A DNA stretch of 33,345 nucleotides from Streptomyces niveus (GTDB lineage: Bacteria; Actinomycetota; Actinomycetes; Streptomycetales; Streptomycetaceae): positions 1 to 33,345 of the forward strand of contig NZ_MDCR01000136.1 of assembly GCF_001723055.1 (NCBI RefSeq). Direction: 5' to 3'. The stretch's first letter is position 1. Every line of letters starts with the position of its first letter. The notes beneath the pieces were generated by a model that was not told where the DNA came from, ran no database searches, and saw nothing but the letters and a program-made list of their open reading frames with translations. The position numbers were made by a program, and so were the translations under genes. Below are positions 8,145 to 16,464 of this stretch, piece by piece.

Positions 8145-10229
8145 ATGACAGCGACGACCGACGGAAGCACCGGGGCCGTGGGACCCCGTGCTGCCGCGGC
8201 GAGCGAACCGTCCGACACCACTCCCGTCGCGACTTCCGTCGCGGGCGACATCGGAGAGGTCGCACGGCGTGCCACCGCACGATCCGTCGAGCATCTGCTC
8301 GGCCAGCAGGACGCCCAGGGCTGGTGGAAGGGCGATCTTGAGACCAATGTGACCATGGACGCGGAGGATCTGCTTCTGCGTCAGTTCCTCGGTGTGCAGG
8401 ACGCGCGGACCACCGAGGCGGCCGGCCGGTTCATCCGGGGCGAGCAACGCGCCGACGGGACCTGGGCCACCTTCTACGGCGGTCCCGGCGAACTCTCCAC
8501 CACCATCGAGGGATACGTCGCGCTGCGTCTCGCCGGGGACAGACCCGACGACCCGCACATGGCGCGTGCCGCCGCCTGGATCAGGGAGCAGGGAGGCGTC
8601 GCCGAGAGCCGGGTCTTCACCCGGATCTGGCTCGCGCTCTTCGGCTGGTGGAAGTGGGACGACCTGCCCGAGGTGCCGCCCGAACTGATCTTCCTGCCCA
8701 AGTGGTTCCCGCTGAACATCTATTCGTTCGGCTGCTGGGCGCGGCAGACCATCGTGCCTCTGACGATCGTCTCGGCACTGCGTCCGGTCCGCCCCGCGCC
8801 TTTCGCGCTCGACGAGCTGCACACGGATGTCAGCCACCCGAACCCTACCAAGCCCCTCGCGGCGGCGGCGAGTTGGGACGGGATCTTCCAGCGCATCGAC
8901 AAGGCGCTGCACCTGTACCACAAGGTCGCACCGCGTGCCGTGCGCCGTACGGCGATGAACGCGGCGGCCCGCTGGATCGTCGAACGCCAGGAGAACGACG
9001 GCTGTTGGGGCGGCATCCAGCCGCCGGCCGTCTACTCGGTCATCGCCCTGCATCTGCTCGGCTACGACCTGAAGCACCCGGTCATGCGCGCCGGACTCGA
9101 ATCGCTCGACCGATTCGCCGTCTGGCGCGAGGACGGCTCGCGCATGATCGAGGCCTGTCAGTCCCCGGTGTGGGACACCTGTCTCGCCACGATCGCGCTG
9201 GCCGACGCCGGTGTGAGTCCGGACCACCCGGCGCTCGTCAAGGCGGCCGAGTGGATGCTGGACGAGCAGATCGTGCGCTCCGGCGACTGGGCCGTCCGCA
9301 GGCCCGGACTCGCCCCCGGCGGCTGGGCGTTCGAGTTCCACAACGACAACTACCCGGACATCGACGACACCGCCGAGGTCATCCTCGCCCTGCGCCGGGT
9401 CGCCCACCCGGACACCGCGCGGATGGACGCGGCCGTACGGCGCGGTGCGCGCTGGACGCTCGGCATGCAGTCGAAGAACGGCGCCTGGGGCGCGTTCGAC
9501 GCGGACAACGTCAGCCCGTTCCCCAACCGGCTGCCGTTCTGCGACTTCGGCGAGGTCATCGACCCGCCGTCGGCCGACGTCACCGCGCACGTCGTGGAGA
9601 TGCTGGCGTACGAGGGCCTGGGCGGGCACCCCGACACCCGGCGCGGAATCGAGTGGCTGCTCGCCGAACAGGAGGCGGACGGCGCCTGGTTCGGGCGCTG
9701 GGGCGTCAACTACGTCTACGGGACAGGGTCGGTCGTGCCGGCGCTCGTCGCCGCCGGGATCCCCGTCACCCACCCCGCGATCCGCCGTGCGGTCGGCTGG
9801 GTCGAGTCGGTGCAGAACGACGACGGCGGCTGGGGCGAGGACCTGCGCTCGTACCGCGAGGAGAAGTGGATCGGGCACGGCGCCTCGACCGCCTCGCAGA
9901 CCGCGTGGGCGCTCCTCGCGCTGCTCGCCGCCGGACGTCGCGAGACACCGGCCGTCGAGCGGGGCGTGGCCTGGCTCGCGGCGGCCCAGCGGGAGGACGG
10001 CTCCTGGGACGAGCCGTACTTCACCGGCACCGGGTTCCCGTGGGACTTCTCCATCAACTACCACCTCTACCGGCAGGTGTTCCCGCTCACGGCCCTCGGC
10101 CGGTACGTCAACGGGGAACCCCTGCCGGGCCGCGCGTCCGCCCGCGCCGAGCGGCTGGGGGACGGCCGCGCTTCGAGCGTCGACGAACGACGACCGGACA
10201 GCCGGGCGGACAGCCGCAAGGGGGCCTGA
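8145..10229 (+). CDS. shc: Squalene-hopene cyclase
   Basis: A 694-residue class II triterpene cyclase converting squalene to hopene and hopanol at the membrane face. The catalytic acid motif is D405-I-D407-D408-T-A, corresponding to the DVDDTA of the Alicyclobacillus enzyme. Several QW repeats stabilise the double alpha-barrel, for example QQDAQGWWKGDLE near the start, QENDGCWGG, QSKNGAWGAFD, QEADGAWFGRWG, QNDDGGWGED and QREDGSWDE. ATG 8145 has AAGGGGA four bases upstream. The first 35 residues and the last 30 are low-complexity extensions outside the barrel. The stop and the hpnG start share one base (TGATG). An intergenic hairpin upstream suggests this gene can be transcribed separately. 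Confidence 0.97.
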   Translation: MTATTDGSTGAVGPRAAAASEPSDTTPVATSVAGDIGEVARRATARSVEHLLGQQDAQGWWKGDLETNVTMDAEDLLLRQFLGVQDARTTEAAGRFIRGEQRADGTWATFYGGPGELSTTIEGYVALRLAGDRPDDPHMARAAAWIREQGGVAESRVFTRIWLALFGWWKWDDLPEVPPELIFLPKWFPLNIYSFGCWARQTIVPLTIVSALRPVRPAPFALDELHTDVSHPNPTKPLAAAASWDGIFQRIDKALHLYHKVAPRAVRRTAMNAAARWIVERQENDGCWGGIQPPAVYSVIALHLLGYDLKHPVMRAGLESLDRFAVWREDGSRMIEACQSPVWDTCLATIALADAGVSPDHPALVKAAEWMLDEQIVRSGDWAVRRPGLAPGGWAFEFHNDNYPDIDDTAEVILALRRVAHPDTARMDAAVRRGARWTLGMQSKNGAWGAFDADNVSPFPNRLPFCDFGEVIDPPSADVTAHVVEMLAYEGLGGHPDTRRGIEWLLAEQEADGAWFGRWGVNYVYGTGSVVPALVAAGIPVTHPAIRRAVGWVESVQNDDGGWGEDLRSYREEKWIGHGASTASQTAWALLALLAAGRRETPAVERGVAWLAAAQREDGSWDEPYFTGTGFPWDFSINYHLYRQVFPLTALGRYVNGEPLPGRASARAERLGDGRASSVDERRPDSRADSRKGA

Positions 10230-10936
10230 TGGACTCTCCTCCCTCCGACAGAGTCGGTCCGCCCGACCTGTCCGGCGACCCGGCCGCCACACCGCTGCTG
10301 ATCGCCTGCGCGCTGGGCATCGAGCAGGTGGCCCTGCGCAGCGGCCTGCAGAGCGGTCTGACGGGCCGGGGCGGCCGGTCGGGTGACGCGGGCCCCGTCA
10401 CCGTGCTCCGCACGGGCATGGGCCCCAAGAACGCCGAGCGCGCGACGGCGCGCGCGCTCGGAACCGACCGGAACAGGGACGCGGTCGTCATGGCGTCCGG
10501 ATTCTGTGCCGGCCTGGTCCCCGGCATGGAGCCGGGGGACTTGATCGTCGCCGAAGAGACCCGGGGCCCCCACGGCTCGACGCCCTGCGTGGGAACAGGG
10601 CTGCTCGTGGAGGCGCTGTCCCGGGCACTGCCCGGACGTACGGTCCACACCGGCCCGCTGACCGGATCCGACCATGTGGTGCGCGGTCCCGAGAGGGACG
10701 GGCTGCGCGCCACCGGAGCCGTCGCCGTGGACATGGAGTCCGCGGCCACGCTCCTCAGTGCTCTGAGCGCCGGGTCCCGCCCGGTTGCGGCCGTACGGGT
10801 GGTCGTGGACGCTCCAGAGCACGAGCTAGTCCGAATTGGAACGGTACGGGGTGGAATATCAGCTTTCCGTGTCCTTCGTGCCGTCATTCCGGCTTTTCTT
10901 GAATGGCACCGTTCTTTGCTGCTCCCCAGGAGGTGA
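10229..10936 (+). CDS. hpnG: Hopanoid-associated nucleoside phosphorylase HpnG
   Basis: A 235-residue member of the purine nucleoside phosphorylase (PNP/UDP) superfamily. In hopanoid synthesis HpnG removes adenine from adenosylhopane, leaving ribosylhopane. The VAVDMESAA segment near residue 170 matches the ribose-binding Met-Glu of the superfamily, and TGMGPKNAERA resembles the phosphate-binding glycine loop. ATG 10229 follows AAGGGGG by four bases and overlaps the shc stop by one base. The 3' end contains the ribosome site of hpnH (AGGAGGTGA spans the stop), so translation of the two is likely coupled. The N-terminal 20 residues look unstructured. Confidence 0.9.
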   Translation: MDSPPSDRVGPPDLSGDPAATPLLIACALGIEQVALRSGLQSGLTGRGGRSGDAGPVTVLRTGMGPKNAERATARALGTDRNRDAVVMASGFCAGLVPGMEPGDLIVAEETRGPHGSTPCVGTGLLVEALSRALPGRTVHTGPLTGSDHVVRGPERDGLRATGAVAVDMESAATLLSALSAGSRPVAAVRVVVDAPEHELVRIGTVRGGISAFRVLRAVIPAFLEWHRSLLLPRR

Positions 10937-10941
10937 GCTAG

Positions 10942-11961
10942 ATGGCCATGCCGCTCCGTCAGACCATCAGGGTCGGGACGTACCTCGTTGAACAGAAGCT
11001 CCGCAAGCGCGAGAAGTTCCCACTCATCGTTGAGCTTGAACCTCTCTTCGCCTGCAATCTCGCCTGTGAGGGCTGCGGCAAGATCCAGCACCCGGCCGGG
11101 GTCCTGAAGCAGCGTATGCCCGTGGCTCAAGCGGTGGGGGCGGTGCTCGAATCCGGGGCGCCGATGGTCTCCATCGCCGGCGGCGAGCCGCTGATGCACC
11201 CCCAGATCGACGAGATCGTCCGGCAGCTCGTCGCGAAGAAGAAGTACGTCTTCCTCTGCACCAACGCGATGCTGATGCGCAAGAAGATGGACAAGTTCAC
11301 GCCGTCGCCGTACTTCGCGTTCGCCGTCCACATCGACGGTCTGCGCGAGCGGCACGACGAGTCCGTCGCCAAGGAAGGGGTCTTCGACGAGGCCGTGGAG
11401 GCGATGAAGGAAGCCAAGAAGCGCGGCTTCCGGGTCACCACCAACTCCACCTTCTTCAACACCGACACACCCCAGACCATCATCGAGGTGCTCAACTACC
11501 TCAACGACGACCTGAAGGTCGACGAGATGATGATCTCGCCCGCCTACGCCTACGAGAAGGCACCCGACCAGGAGCACTTCCTGGGCGTCGAGCAGACACG
11601 GGAGCTGTTCAAGAAGGCGTTCTCCGGCGGCAACAGGAGCCGCTGGCGGCTCAACCACTCCCCGCTCTTCCTGGACTTCCTGGAGGGCAAGGCCGATTTC
11701 CCGTGCACGGCCTGGGCGATTCCCAACTACTCGCTCTTCGGCTGGCAGCGACCTTGCTATCTGATGAGCGACGGATACGTCCCGACGTACAGGGAACTGA
11801 TCGAGGAGACCGACTGGGACAAGTACGGCCGGGGGAAGGACCCGCGCTGCGCCAACTGCATGGCGCACTGCGGCTACGAGCCGACGGCCGTGCTCGCCAC
11901 CATGGGCTCCCTCAAGGAGTCGCTGCGAGCGGTGCGTGAGACGGTCTCCGGGAGCAAGTGA
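10942..11961 (+). CDS. hpnH: Adenosyl-hopene transferase HpnH (radical SAM)
   Basis: A 339-residue radical SAM enzyme that joins the 5'-deoxyadenosyl group to hopene, giving adenosylhopane, the first step in extended C35 hopanoids. The [4Fe-4S] cysteines are C38, C42 and C45 in CNLACEGC, preceded by PLIVELEPLFA. A second group near the C-terminus (CANCMAHCGYEPTAV) is typical of HpnH. An almost ideal ribosome site, AGGAGGTGA, precedes ATG 10942. Length is normal. A strong hairpin follows the stop, so this may be the last gene of a shc-hpnG-hpnH transcript. Confidence 0.96.
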   Translation: MAMPLRQTIRVGTYLVEQKLRKREKFPLIVELEPLFACNLACEGCGKIQHPAGVLKQRMPVAQAVGAVLESGAPMVSIAGGEPLMHPQIDEIVRQLVAKKKYVFLCTNAMLMRKKMDKFTPSPYFAFAVHIDGLRERHDESVAKEGVFDEAVEAMKEAKKRGFRVTTNSTFFNTDTPQTIIEVLNYLNDDLKVDEMMISPAYAYEKAPDQEHFLGVEQTRELFKKAFSGGNRSRWRLNHSPLFLDFLEGKADFPCTAWAIPNYSLFGWQRPCYLMSDGYVPTYRELIEETDWDKYGRGKDPRCANCMAHCGYEPTAVLATMGSLKESLRAVRETVSGSK

Positions 11962-11988
11962 CCCCGGCGACCCGTGACGTCACGGCAA

Positions 11989-12027
11989 CCGGAGGGACGG
12001 CGGCGCCCGCCGCCGCCGTCCCTCCGG
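11989..12027 (+). terminator. Perfect 17-bp hairpin between hpnH and dxs
   Basis: CCGGAGGGACGGCGGCG (11989-12005) pairs without mismatch with 12011-12027 around a five-base loop. This is the strongest inverted repeat of the cluster. There is no U-tract. It starts 27 bp after the hpnH stop and likely terminates or stabilises the upstream transcript. It lies where other Streptomyces carry ispG. Confidence 0.75.
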
Positions 12028-12089
12028 CGCCCTGACCGGCAGTCACCAGAACTGACGGATCCGCCGAGGATCCAGAGGGGGCCGAGAGC

Positions 12090-14015
12090 ATGTCGAAACT
12101 GGAGAACATCCGGGGGCCGCGCGATCTGAAAGCGCTGGCCGGCGCCGAACTCGACGAACTCGCCGCGGAGATCCGGGAGTTCCTGATCCCCGCGGTGGCC
12201 AGAACAGGCGGGCATCTGGGGCCCAACCTCGGTGTGGTGGAGCTGACCATCGCCCTGCACCGGGTCTTCGACTCACCGGCCGACCGCATCCTGTGGGACA
12301 CCGGACACCAGAGTTACGTGCACAAACTGCTCACCGGCCGCCAGGACTTCTCCAAGCTGCGGATCAAGGGCGGCCTGTCCGGCTACCCCTCGCGCGAGGA
12401 GTCCGACCACGACGTCATCGAGAACTCCCACGCCTCCACCGTGCTCGGCTGGGCCGACGGGCTCGCCAAGGCGCGCCAGGTGCTCGGCGGTGAGGACCAT
12501 GTCGTGGCCGTCGTCGGGGACGGGGCGCTCACCGGCGGCATGGCGTGGGAGGCGCTGAACAACATCGCCGCGGCGAAGGACCGCCCGCTGATCATCGTCG
12601 TGAACGACAACGAACGCTCCTACGCCCCGACCATCGGCGGCCTCGCCGGACACCTCGCCACCCTGCGTACCTCCGACGGCTACGAGCAGGTCCTGGCGTG
12701 GGGCAAGGAAGTCCTCCAGCAGACGCCCGTCGTCGGCCGGCCGCTGTACGGGTCGCTGCACGGCGCGAAGAAGGGCTTCAAGGACTTCGTCGCCCCGCAG
12801 GGCATGTTCGAGGACCTCGGGCTCAAGTACGTCGGCCCCGTCGACGGCCACGACATCGCGGCCGTCGAGACGGCGCTGCGCCGCGCGAGCCGCTTCACCG
12901 GCCCCGTACTGGTGCACTGCATCACCGAGAAGGGCCGCGGCTACCAGCCCGCGCTGGACGACGAGGCCGACCACTTCCACACCGTCGGCGTGATGGACCC
13001 GCTGACCTGCGAGCCGCTGGCGCCCGCCGGCAAGCCGTCCTGGACGTCGGTCTTCGGCGACGAGATCCTCGCCATCGGCGAGGAGCGGCCCGATGTCGTC
13101 GCCGTCACCGCGGCGATGCTGCACCCCGTGGGGCTGACCGGTTTCGCCGCCCGCTTCCCCGACCGCGTCTGGGACGTCGGCATCGCCGAACAGCACGCCA
13201 CGGTCTCCGCCGCCGGGCTCGCCACCGGCGGACTGCACCCCGTCGTCGCCGTCTACGCCACCTTCCTCAACCGCGCATTCGACCAACTGCTCATGGACGT
13301 AGCGCTGCACAGGTGCGGGGTCACCTTCGTACTCGACCGGGCCGGTGTCACCGGCGTCGACGGACCCTCCCACAACGGCATGTGGGACATGTCGGTGCTC
13401 CAGTGCGTACCGGGCCTGCGGATCGCCGCGCCGCGCGACGCGACCCAACTCAGGGCGTTGCTACGGGAGTCCGTGGAGGTGACCGACGCGCCGACCGTGC
13501 TGCGCTTCCCCAAGGAGTCGGTGGGCGAGACGATTCCCGCCGTCGGGCGTACGGGCGGCCTCGACATCCTGCACCGGCCGGAGGACGGAGCCCCGGACGT
13601 GCTGCTCGTGTCCGTCGGCGCACTCGCCGGGGTCTGCCTCGGTACGGCGGAACTGCTGGCAGCGCGCGGCATCGGCTGCACCGTGGTCGACCCCCGGTGG
13701 GTCAAGCCCGTCGACGAGGCGCTTGCGCCGCTCGCCGAGCGGCACCGGATCGTGGCCGTCGTGGAGGACAACAGCCGCAGCGGCGGCGTCGGTTGGGCCG
13801 TGGGGCAGGCGCTGCGCGACGCCGGGGTGGACGTACCGCTGCGTACCTTCGGCATCCCCGAACAGTTCCTCGCCCACGCCAAGCGCGGCGAGGTACTCGC
13901 CGACATCGGGCTCACCCCGGTCGAGATCGCGGGACGGATCAGCGCGGCACTGGCGGCGCGCGAGGAGAAGTGCAAGGAGAAGTACGAGGAGAAGTACGAG
14001 GAGAACACGCCATGA
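12090..14015 (+). CDS. dxs: 1-deoxy-D-xylulose-5-phosphate synthase
   Basis: A 641-residue thiamine diphosphate enzyme making DXP from pyruvate and glyceraldehyde 3-phosphate, the entry step of the MEP isoprenoid pathway. The thiamine-binding motif starts at GDG (143-145, in [16 protein letters not shown]) and ends near NDNERSY. The pyrimidine domain has DVGIAEQHA and [12 protein letters not shown], and the transketolase C-domain follows. Placement in the cluster suggests a dedicated second Dxs that boosts precursor flow. ATG 12090 has GAGGGGG about nine bases upstream. The C-terminus ends in a charged Lys/Glu/Tyr tail encoded by three 12-bp tandem repeats. The stop overlaps the aminotransferase start (ATGA). 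Confidence 0.96.
   Translation: MSKLENIRGPRDLKALAGAELDELAAEIREFLIPAVARTGGHLGPNLGVVELTIALHRVFDSPADRILWDTGHQSYVHKLLTGRQDFSKLRIKGGLSGYPSREESDHDVIENSHASTVLGWADGLAKARQVLGGEDHVVAVVGDGALTGGMAWEALNNIAAAKDRPLIIVVNDNERSYAPTIGGLAGHLATLRTSDGYEQVLAWGKEVLQQTPVVGRPLYGSLHGAKKGFKDFVAPQGMFEDLGLKYVGPVDGHDIAAVETALRRASRFTGPVLVHCITEKGRGYQPALDDEADHFHTVGVMDPLTCEPLAPAGKPSWTSVFGDEILAIGEERPDVVAVTAAMLHPVGLTGFAARFPDRVWDVGIAEQHATVSAAGLATGGLHPVVAVYATFLNRAFDQLLMDVALHRCGVTFVLDRAGVTGVDGPSHNGMWDMSVLQCVPGLRIAAPRDATQLRALLRESVEVTDAPTVLRFPKESVGETIPAVGRTGGLDILHRPEDGAPDVLLVSVGALAGVCLGTAELLAARGIGCTVVDPRWVKPVDEALAPLAERHRIVAVVEDNSRSGGVGWAVGQALRDAGVDVPLRTFGIPEQFLAHAKRGEVLADIGLTPVEIAGRISAALAAREEKCKEKYEEKYEENTP
13968..14003 (+). repeat. 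Three 12-bp tandem repeats at the end of dxs
   Basis: Units AAGTGCAAGGAG (13968), AAGTACGAGGAG (13980) and AAGTACGAGGAG (13992) encode a K-[CY]-[KE]-E repeat at the Dxs C-terminus. The last GAGGAG also lies 8 nt before the ATG of the next gene and can serve as its ribosome site. Confidence 0.85.
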
Positions 14016-15436
14016 CGGAGCGCACGACGCCAGGGACGCCACCCCCGATCCGCGACAAGGGCTTCGACCTGGCGACACTGCTGGCCGAACGGGGCGGCGA
14101 GCGCTACGAGTTGCACACCGCGTACCTGAACCACCAACTCCCGCGCATGCTGCGGACCATCGGGTTCGACAAGGTCTACGAACGCGCCGAGGGCGCCTAC
14201 TTCTGGGACGCCGAGGGCAACGACTACCTCGACATGCTCGCCGGGTTCGGCGTCATGGGACTCGGCCGGCACCACCCCGTCGTACGCAAGGCCCTCCACG
14301 ACGTCCTCGACGCCTCGCTCGCCGACCTCACCCGCTTCGACTGCCAGCCGCTGCCCGGCCTGCTCGCCGAGAAGCTGCTCACCCACAGCCCGCACCTGGA
14401 CCGGGTCTTCTTCGGCAACAGCGGTACGGAAGCGGTCGAGACCGCCCTGAAGTTCGCCCGGTACGCCACCGGGAAGCCCAGGATCCTCTACTGCTCCCAC
14501 GCCTTCCACGGACTGACCACCGGCTCGCTCTCGGTCAACGGCGAGGACGGCTTCCGCGACGGCTTCGCGCCGCTGCTCCCCGACACCGCGATCGACATGG
14601 GTGATCTCGACGCGCTGGAGCGCGAGTTGAGACGCGGCGACGTCGCCGGGTTCGTCGTCGAACCGATCCAGGGCAAGGGCGTGTACGCGACGCCGCCCGG
14701 CTTCCTGCGGGCCGCGCAGGAACTGCTGCGCCGGCACAAGGCGTTGCTGATCGCCGACGAGGTGCAGACCGGGCTCGGCAGGACCGGCGACTTCTACGCG
14801 TACCAGCACGAGGAAGGCGTCGAGCCGGACCTGGTGTGTGTGGCGAAGGCGCTCTCCGGCGGCTATGTGCCGGTCGGTGCGACCCTCGGCAAGGACTGGA
14901 TCTTCAAGAAGGTCTACTCCTCGATGGACCGGGTGCTGGTCCACTCGGCCAGCTTCGGCTCCAACGCGCAGGCGATGGCGGCGGGCCTGGCCGTCCTCTC
15001 GGTGATCGAGGACGAGCAGATCGTCGCGAACGCCCGCGCCACCGGCGACCTGCTGCGGTCGCGGCTCGCCGCGCTGGTCGACCGGTACGAGCTGCTGAGC
15101 GAGGTGCGCGGCCGGGGGCTGATGATCGGTATCGAATTCGGGCGGCCCACCTCGATCGGGCTGCGGAGCCGCTGGGCGATGCTCCAGAAGGCCCGCAAGG
15201 GGCTCTTCGCGCAGATGGTCGTGGTGCCGCTGCTCCAGAGGCACCGCATCCTCACCCAGGTCTCCGGGGACCATCTGGAAGTGATCAAACTGATTCCGCC
15301 GCTGACCATCGGGGAGCCGGAGGTCGACCGCTTCGTGACGGCCTTCACGGCCGTGATGGACGACGCGCACGGGGGTGGCGGGCTGATGTGGGACTTCGGC
15401 AGGACGCTGGTGAAGCAGGCCATCACCAACCGCTGA
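14012..15436 (+). CDS. hpnO: HpnO-type class III aminotransferase
   Basis: A 474-residue PLP-dependent fold-type I aminotransferase. In hopanoid clusters this gene is assigned to conversion of the ribosylhopane-derived side chain to aminobacteriohopanetriol. Recognisable parts are the [18 protein letters not shown] segment, [13 protein letters not shown], the [13 protein letters not shown]sp that holds the PLP pyridine nitrogen, and the Schiff-base lysine K279 in [12 protein letters not shown]. The C-terminal [18 protein letters not shown] segment is typical of the branch. The start overlaps the dxs stop by 4 bp. Family members also include acetylornithine and 4-aminobutyrate aminotransferases, so HpnO rests on context and the extended C-terminus. 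Confidence 0.88.
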   Translation: MTERTTPGTPPPIRDKGFDLATLLAERGGERYELHTAYLNHQLPRMLRTIGFDKVYERAEGAYFWDAEGNDYLDMLAGFGVMGLGRHHPVVRKALHDVLDASLADLTRFDCQPLPGLLAEKLLTHSPHLDRVFFGNSGTEAVETALKFARYATGKPRILYCSHAFHGLTTGSLSVNGEDGFRDGFAPLLPDTAIDMGDLDALERELRRGDVAGFVVEPIQGKGVYATPPGFLRAAQELLRRHKALLIADEVQTGLGRTGDFYAYQHEEGVEPDLVCVAKALSGGYVPVGATLGKDWIFKKVYSSMDRVLVHSASFGSNAQAMAAGLAVLSVIEDEQIVANARATGDLLRSRLAALVDRYELLSEVRGRGLMIGIEFGRPTSIGLRSRWAMLQKARKGLFAQMVVVPLLQRHRILTQVSGDHLEVIKLIPPLTIGEPEVDRFVTAFTAVMDDAHGGGGLMWDFGRTLVKQAITNR

Positions 15437-15464
15437 CCATGACCGACCGGTGAGCGGACGCCGG

Positions 15465-15501
15465 TTTACCTCTGAGGCAAGAAATTTGCCTCAGAGGAAA
15501 A
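15465..15501. promoter_or_regulatory. Twin palindromic operator upstream of the XRE-cupin gene
   Basis: CCTCTGAGGCAA (15469-15480) and TTGCCTCAGAGG (15486-15497) form a perfect 12-bp inverted repeat with a 5-bp spacer, extended by flanking T and A runs. Each arm is itself a pseudo-palindrome TTTnCCTC-W-GAGGnAA, with centres 20 bp apart, or two helical turns. This geometry fits two dimers of a helix-turn-helix protein side by side. A weak promoter (TTGCCT at 15486, CGCAAT at 15509) would start almost at the ATG. Autoregulation by the XRE-cupin protein is inferred. Confidence 0.65.
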
Positions 15502-15520
15502 TTCCTGGCGCAATGGAGGC

Positions 15521-16162
15521 ATGAACCACCCCGCGACCGCACCCGAGCAACCGACCCCCGAGGCCGCCGCCACGACGGAGGAACTGCCGGACGTCGCGCC
15601 CCGGCTGCGTGAGCTGCGGCGCGGCCGGGCCCTCACCCTGGAGGCCGCCGCCGCACGGGCCGGGCTCTCCCCGGCCCATCTCTCCCGACTGGAGACCGGG
15701 CGCCGCCAGCCTTCGCTGCCGATGCTGCTCGGTCTGGCCCGTGTCTACGGTACGACGGTCTCCGAGCTGCTCGGTGAGGAGCCGCCCGAGCGCGATCCCG
15801 TCATCCGCGCGGCGCGGGCGGAACCCGTGGAGGCCGACGGCTGGATCTACCGCCAGGCCGGCAGCTCGTCCGGCCGCGCGATGCAGCCGCTGCGGGTGAC
15901 GGTGCCGTACGGGGCGCAGGGCGACCTCGTACGCGTACACCCGGGCGAGGAGTGGATCCATGTCCTTGAGGGGCGGCTGCGGCTGGGCCTCGGGGTCGCC
16001 GTCCATGTGCTCGATCCGGGGGACAGCGCCCACTTCGACTCCATGACACCGCACCGCCTCGCGGCGGCCGGGCCCGGCGGCGCCGAGCTGTTGTTCGTGC
16101 ACACCCTGCTGACCAGCCCGGTCGCCGAGCTGTGCCTGCCGGGCGGCGCGCACCGCCGCTGA
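15521..16162 (+). CDS. XRE-family regulator with cupin sensor domain
   Basis: A 213-residue cytoplasmic DNA-binding protein. An XRE helix-turn-helix covers about residues 25-80 (RLRELRRGRALTLEAAAARAG, then SPAHLSRLETGRRQPSL), and a cupin barrel covers about 115-205 (VRVHPGEEWIHVLEGRLRLG, then DPGDSAHFDSMTPHRL). Family members sense small ligands such as polyamines or amino acids, but the ligand here is unknown. Its position after the hopanoid genes is, from memory, the same in S. coelicolor. GGAGG lies only one base from ATG 15521, too close for an efficient ribosome site, so the message may be nearly leaderless. A twin operator lies directly upstream. Confidence 0.9.
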   Translation: MNHPATAPEQPTPEAAATTEELPDVAPRLRELRRGRALTLEAAAARAGLSPAHLSRLETGRRQPSLPMLLGLARVYGTTVSELLGEEPPERDPVIRAARAEPVEADGWIYRQAGSSSGRAMQPLRVTVPYGAQGDLVRVHPGEEWIHVLEGRLRLGLGVAVHVLDPGDSAHFDSMTPHRLAAAGPGGAELLFVHTLLTSPVAELCLPGGAHRR

Positions 16163-16200
16163 CCCGCCGTCACCTCCGTCACCGCCGTCACCTTCGACCC

Positions 16201-16263
16201 GCAGACCCGCAGACCCGCAGACCCGCAGACCCGCAGACCCGCAGACCCGCAGACCCGCAGACC
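16201..16263. repeat. 8-bp minisatellite, about 7.9 copies of GCAGACCC
   Basis: Sixty-three bases are an uninterrupted run of the 8-bp unit GCAGACCC, ending in AGACCAGAGAGG. It lies 38 bp after the regulator stop and just before the ribosome site of the small membrane protein gene. Perfect identity of all copies points to recent slippage. The unit is not a multiple of three, but because the array is non-coding, copy changes would alter leader length rather than reading frame. Confidence 0.95.
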
Positions 16264-16278
16264 AGAGAGGTCATCGCC

Positions 16279-16461
16279 GTGCCTGAGAACTCACCGGAGC
16301 AGGTCCAGCACCCGTCGCCCGAGGCGGCGCCCGCCAAGTCCGTCATGGACGAGGAGAGCAACTTCCCGCGCGGCCTCGCCATCCGGCTCTTCATCTACCT
16401 CGTGGCAGGGCACGCCGTCGCCGGATTCCTCTGGCTGCTCTTCGAGGCGGGCGCCAAGTAG
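16279..16461 (+). CDS. 60-residue single-helix membrane protein (DUF6126-like)
   Basis: A very small protein with an acidic, Pro-rich N-terminus (about 1-30), an FPRGLAIRLFIY segment and one transmembrane helix (about 33-55) ending in LLFEAGAK. GTG 16279 is chosen because AGAGAGG (16264-16270) lies eight bases upstream. It resembles the Streptomyces DUF6126 family as I remember it, which often follows an XRE-cupin regulator. That pairing is present here, with only the minisatellite between. Function is unknown; a role in membrane or hopanoid homeostasis would be a guess. Its stop is three bases from the stop of the convergent phosphatase gene. Confidence 0.8.
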   Translation: MPENSPEQVQHPSPEAAPAKSVMDEESNFPRGLAIRLFIYLVAGHAVAGFLWLLFEAGAK

Positions 16462-16464
16462 CTC

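Noticed and set aside
7974..10292. A 772-codon open frame on the minus strand opposite shc
   Set aside because: It is a GC-bias shadow: shc on the other strand has clear catalytic and QW motifs, while this frame gives Arg/Gly/Val-rich low-complexity protein with no domain.
15469..15497. The 12-bp inverted repeat as terminator of the hopanoid operon
   Set aside because: Each arm is itself a palindrome, the flanking A run follows rather than a U run, and it sits just upstream of a DNA-binding protein gene. An operator explains it better, though some termination cannot be excluded.
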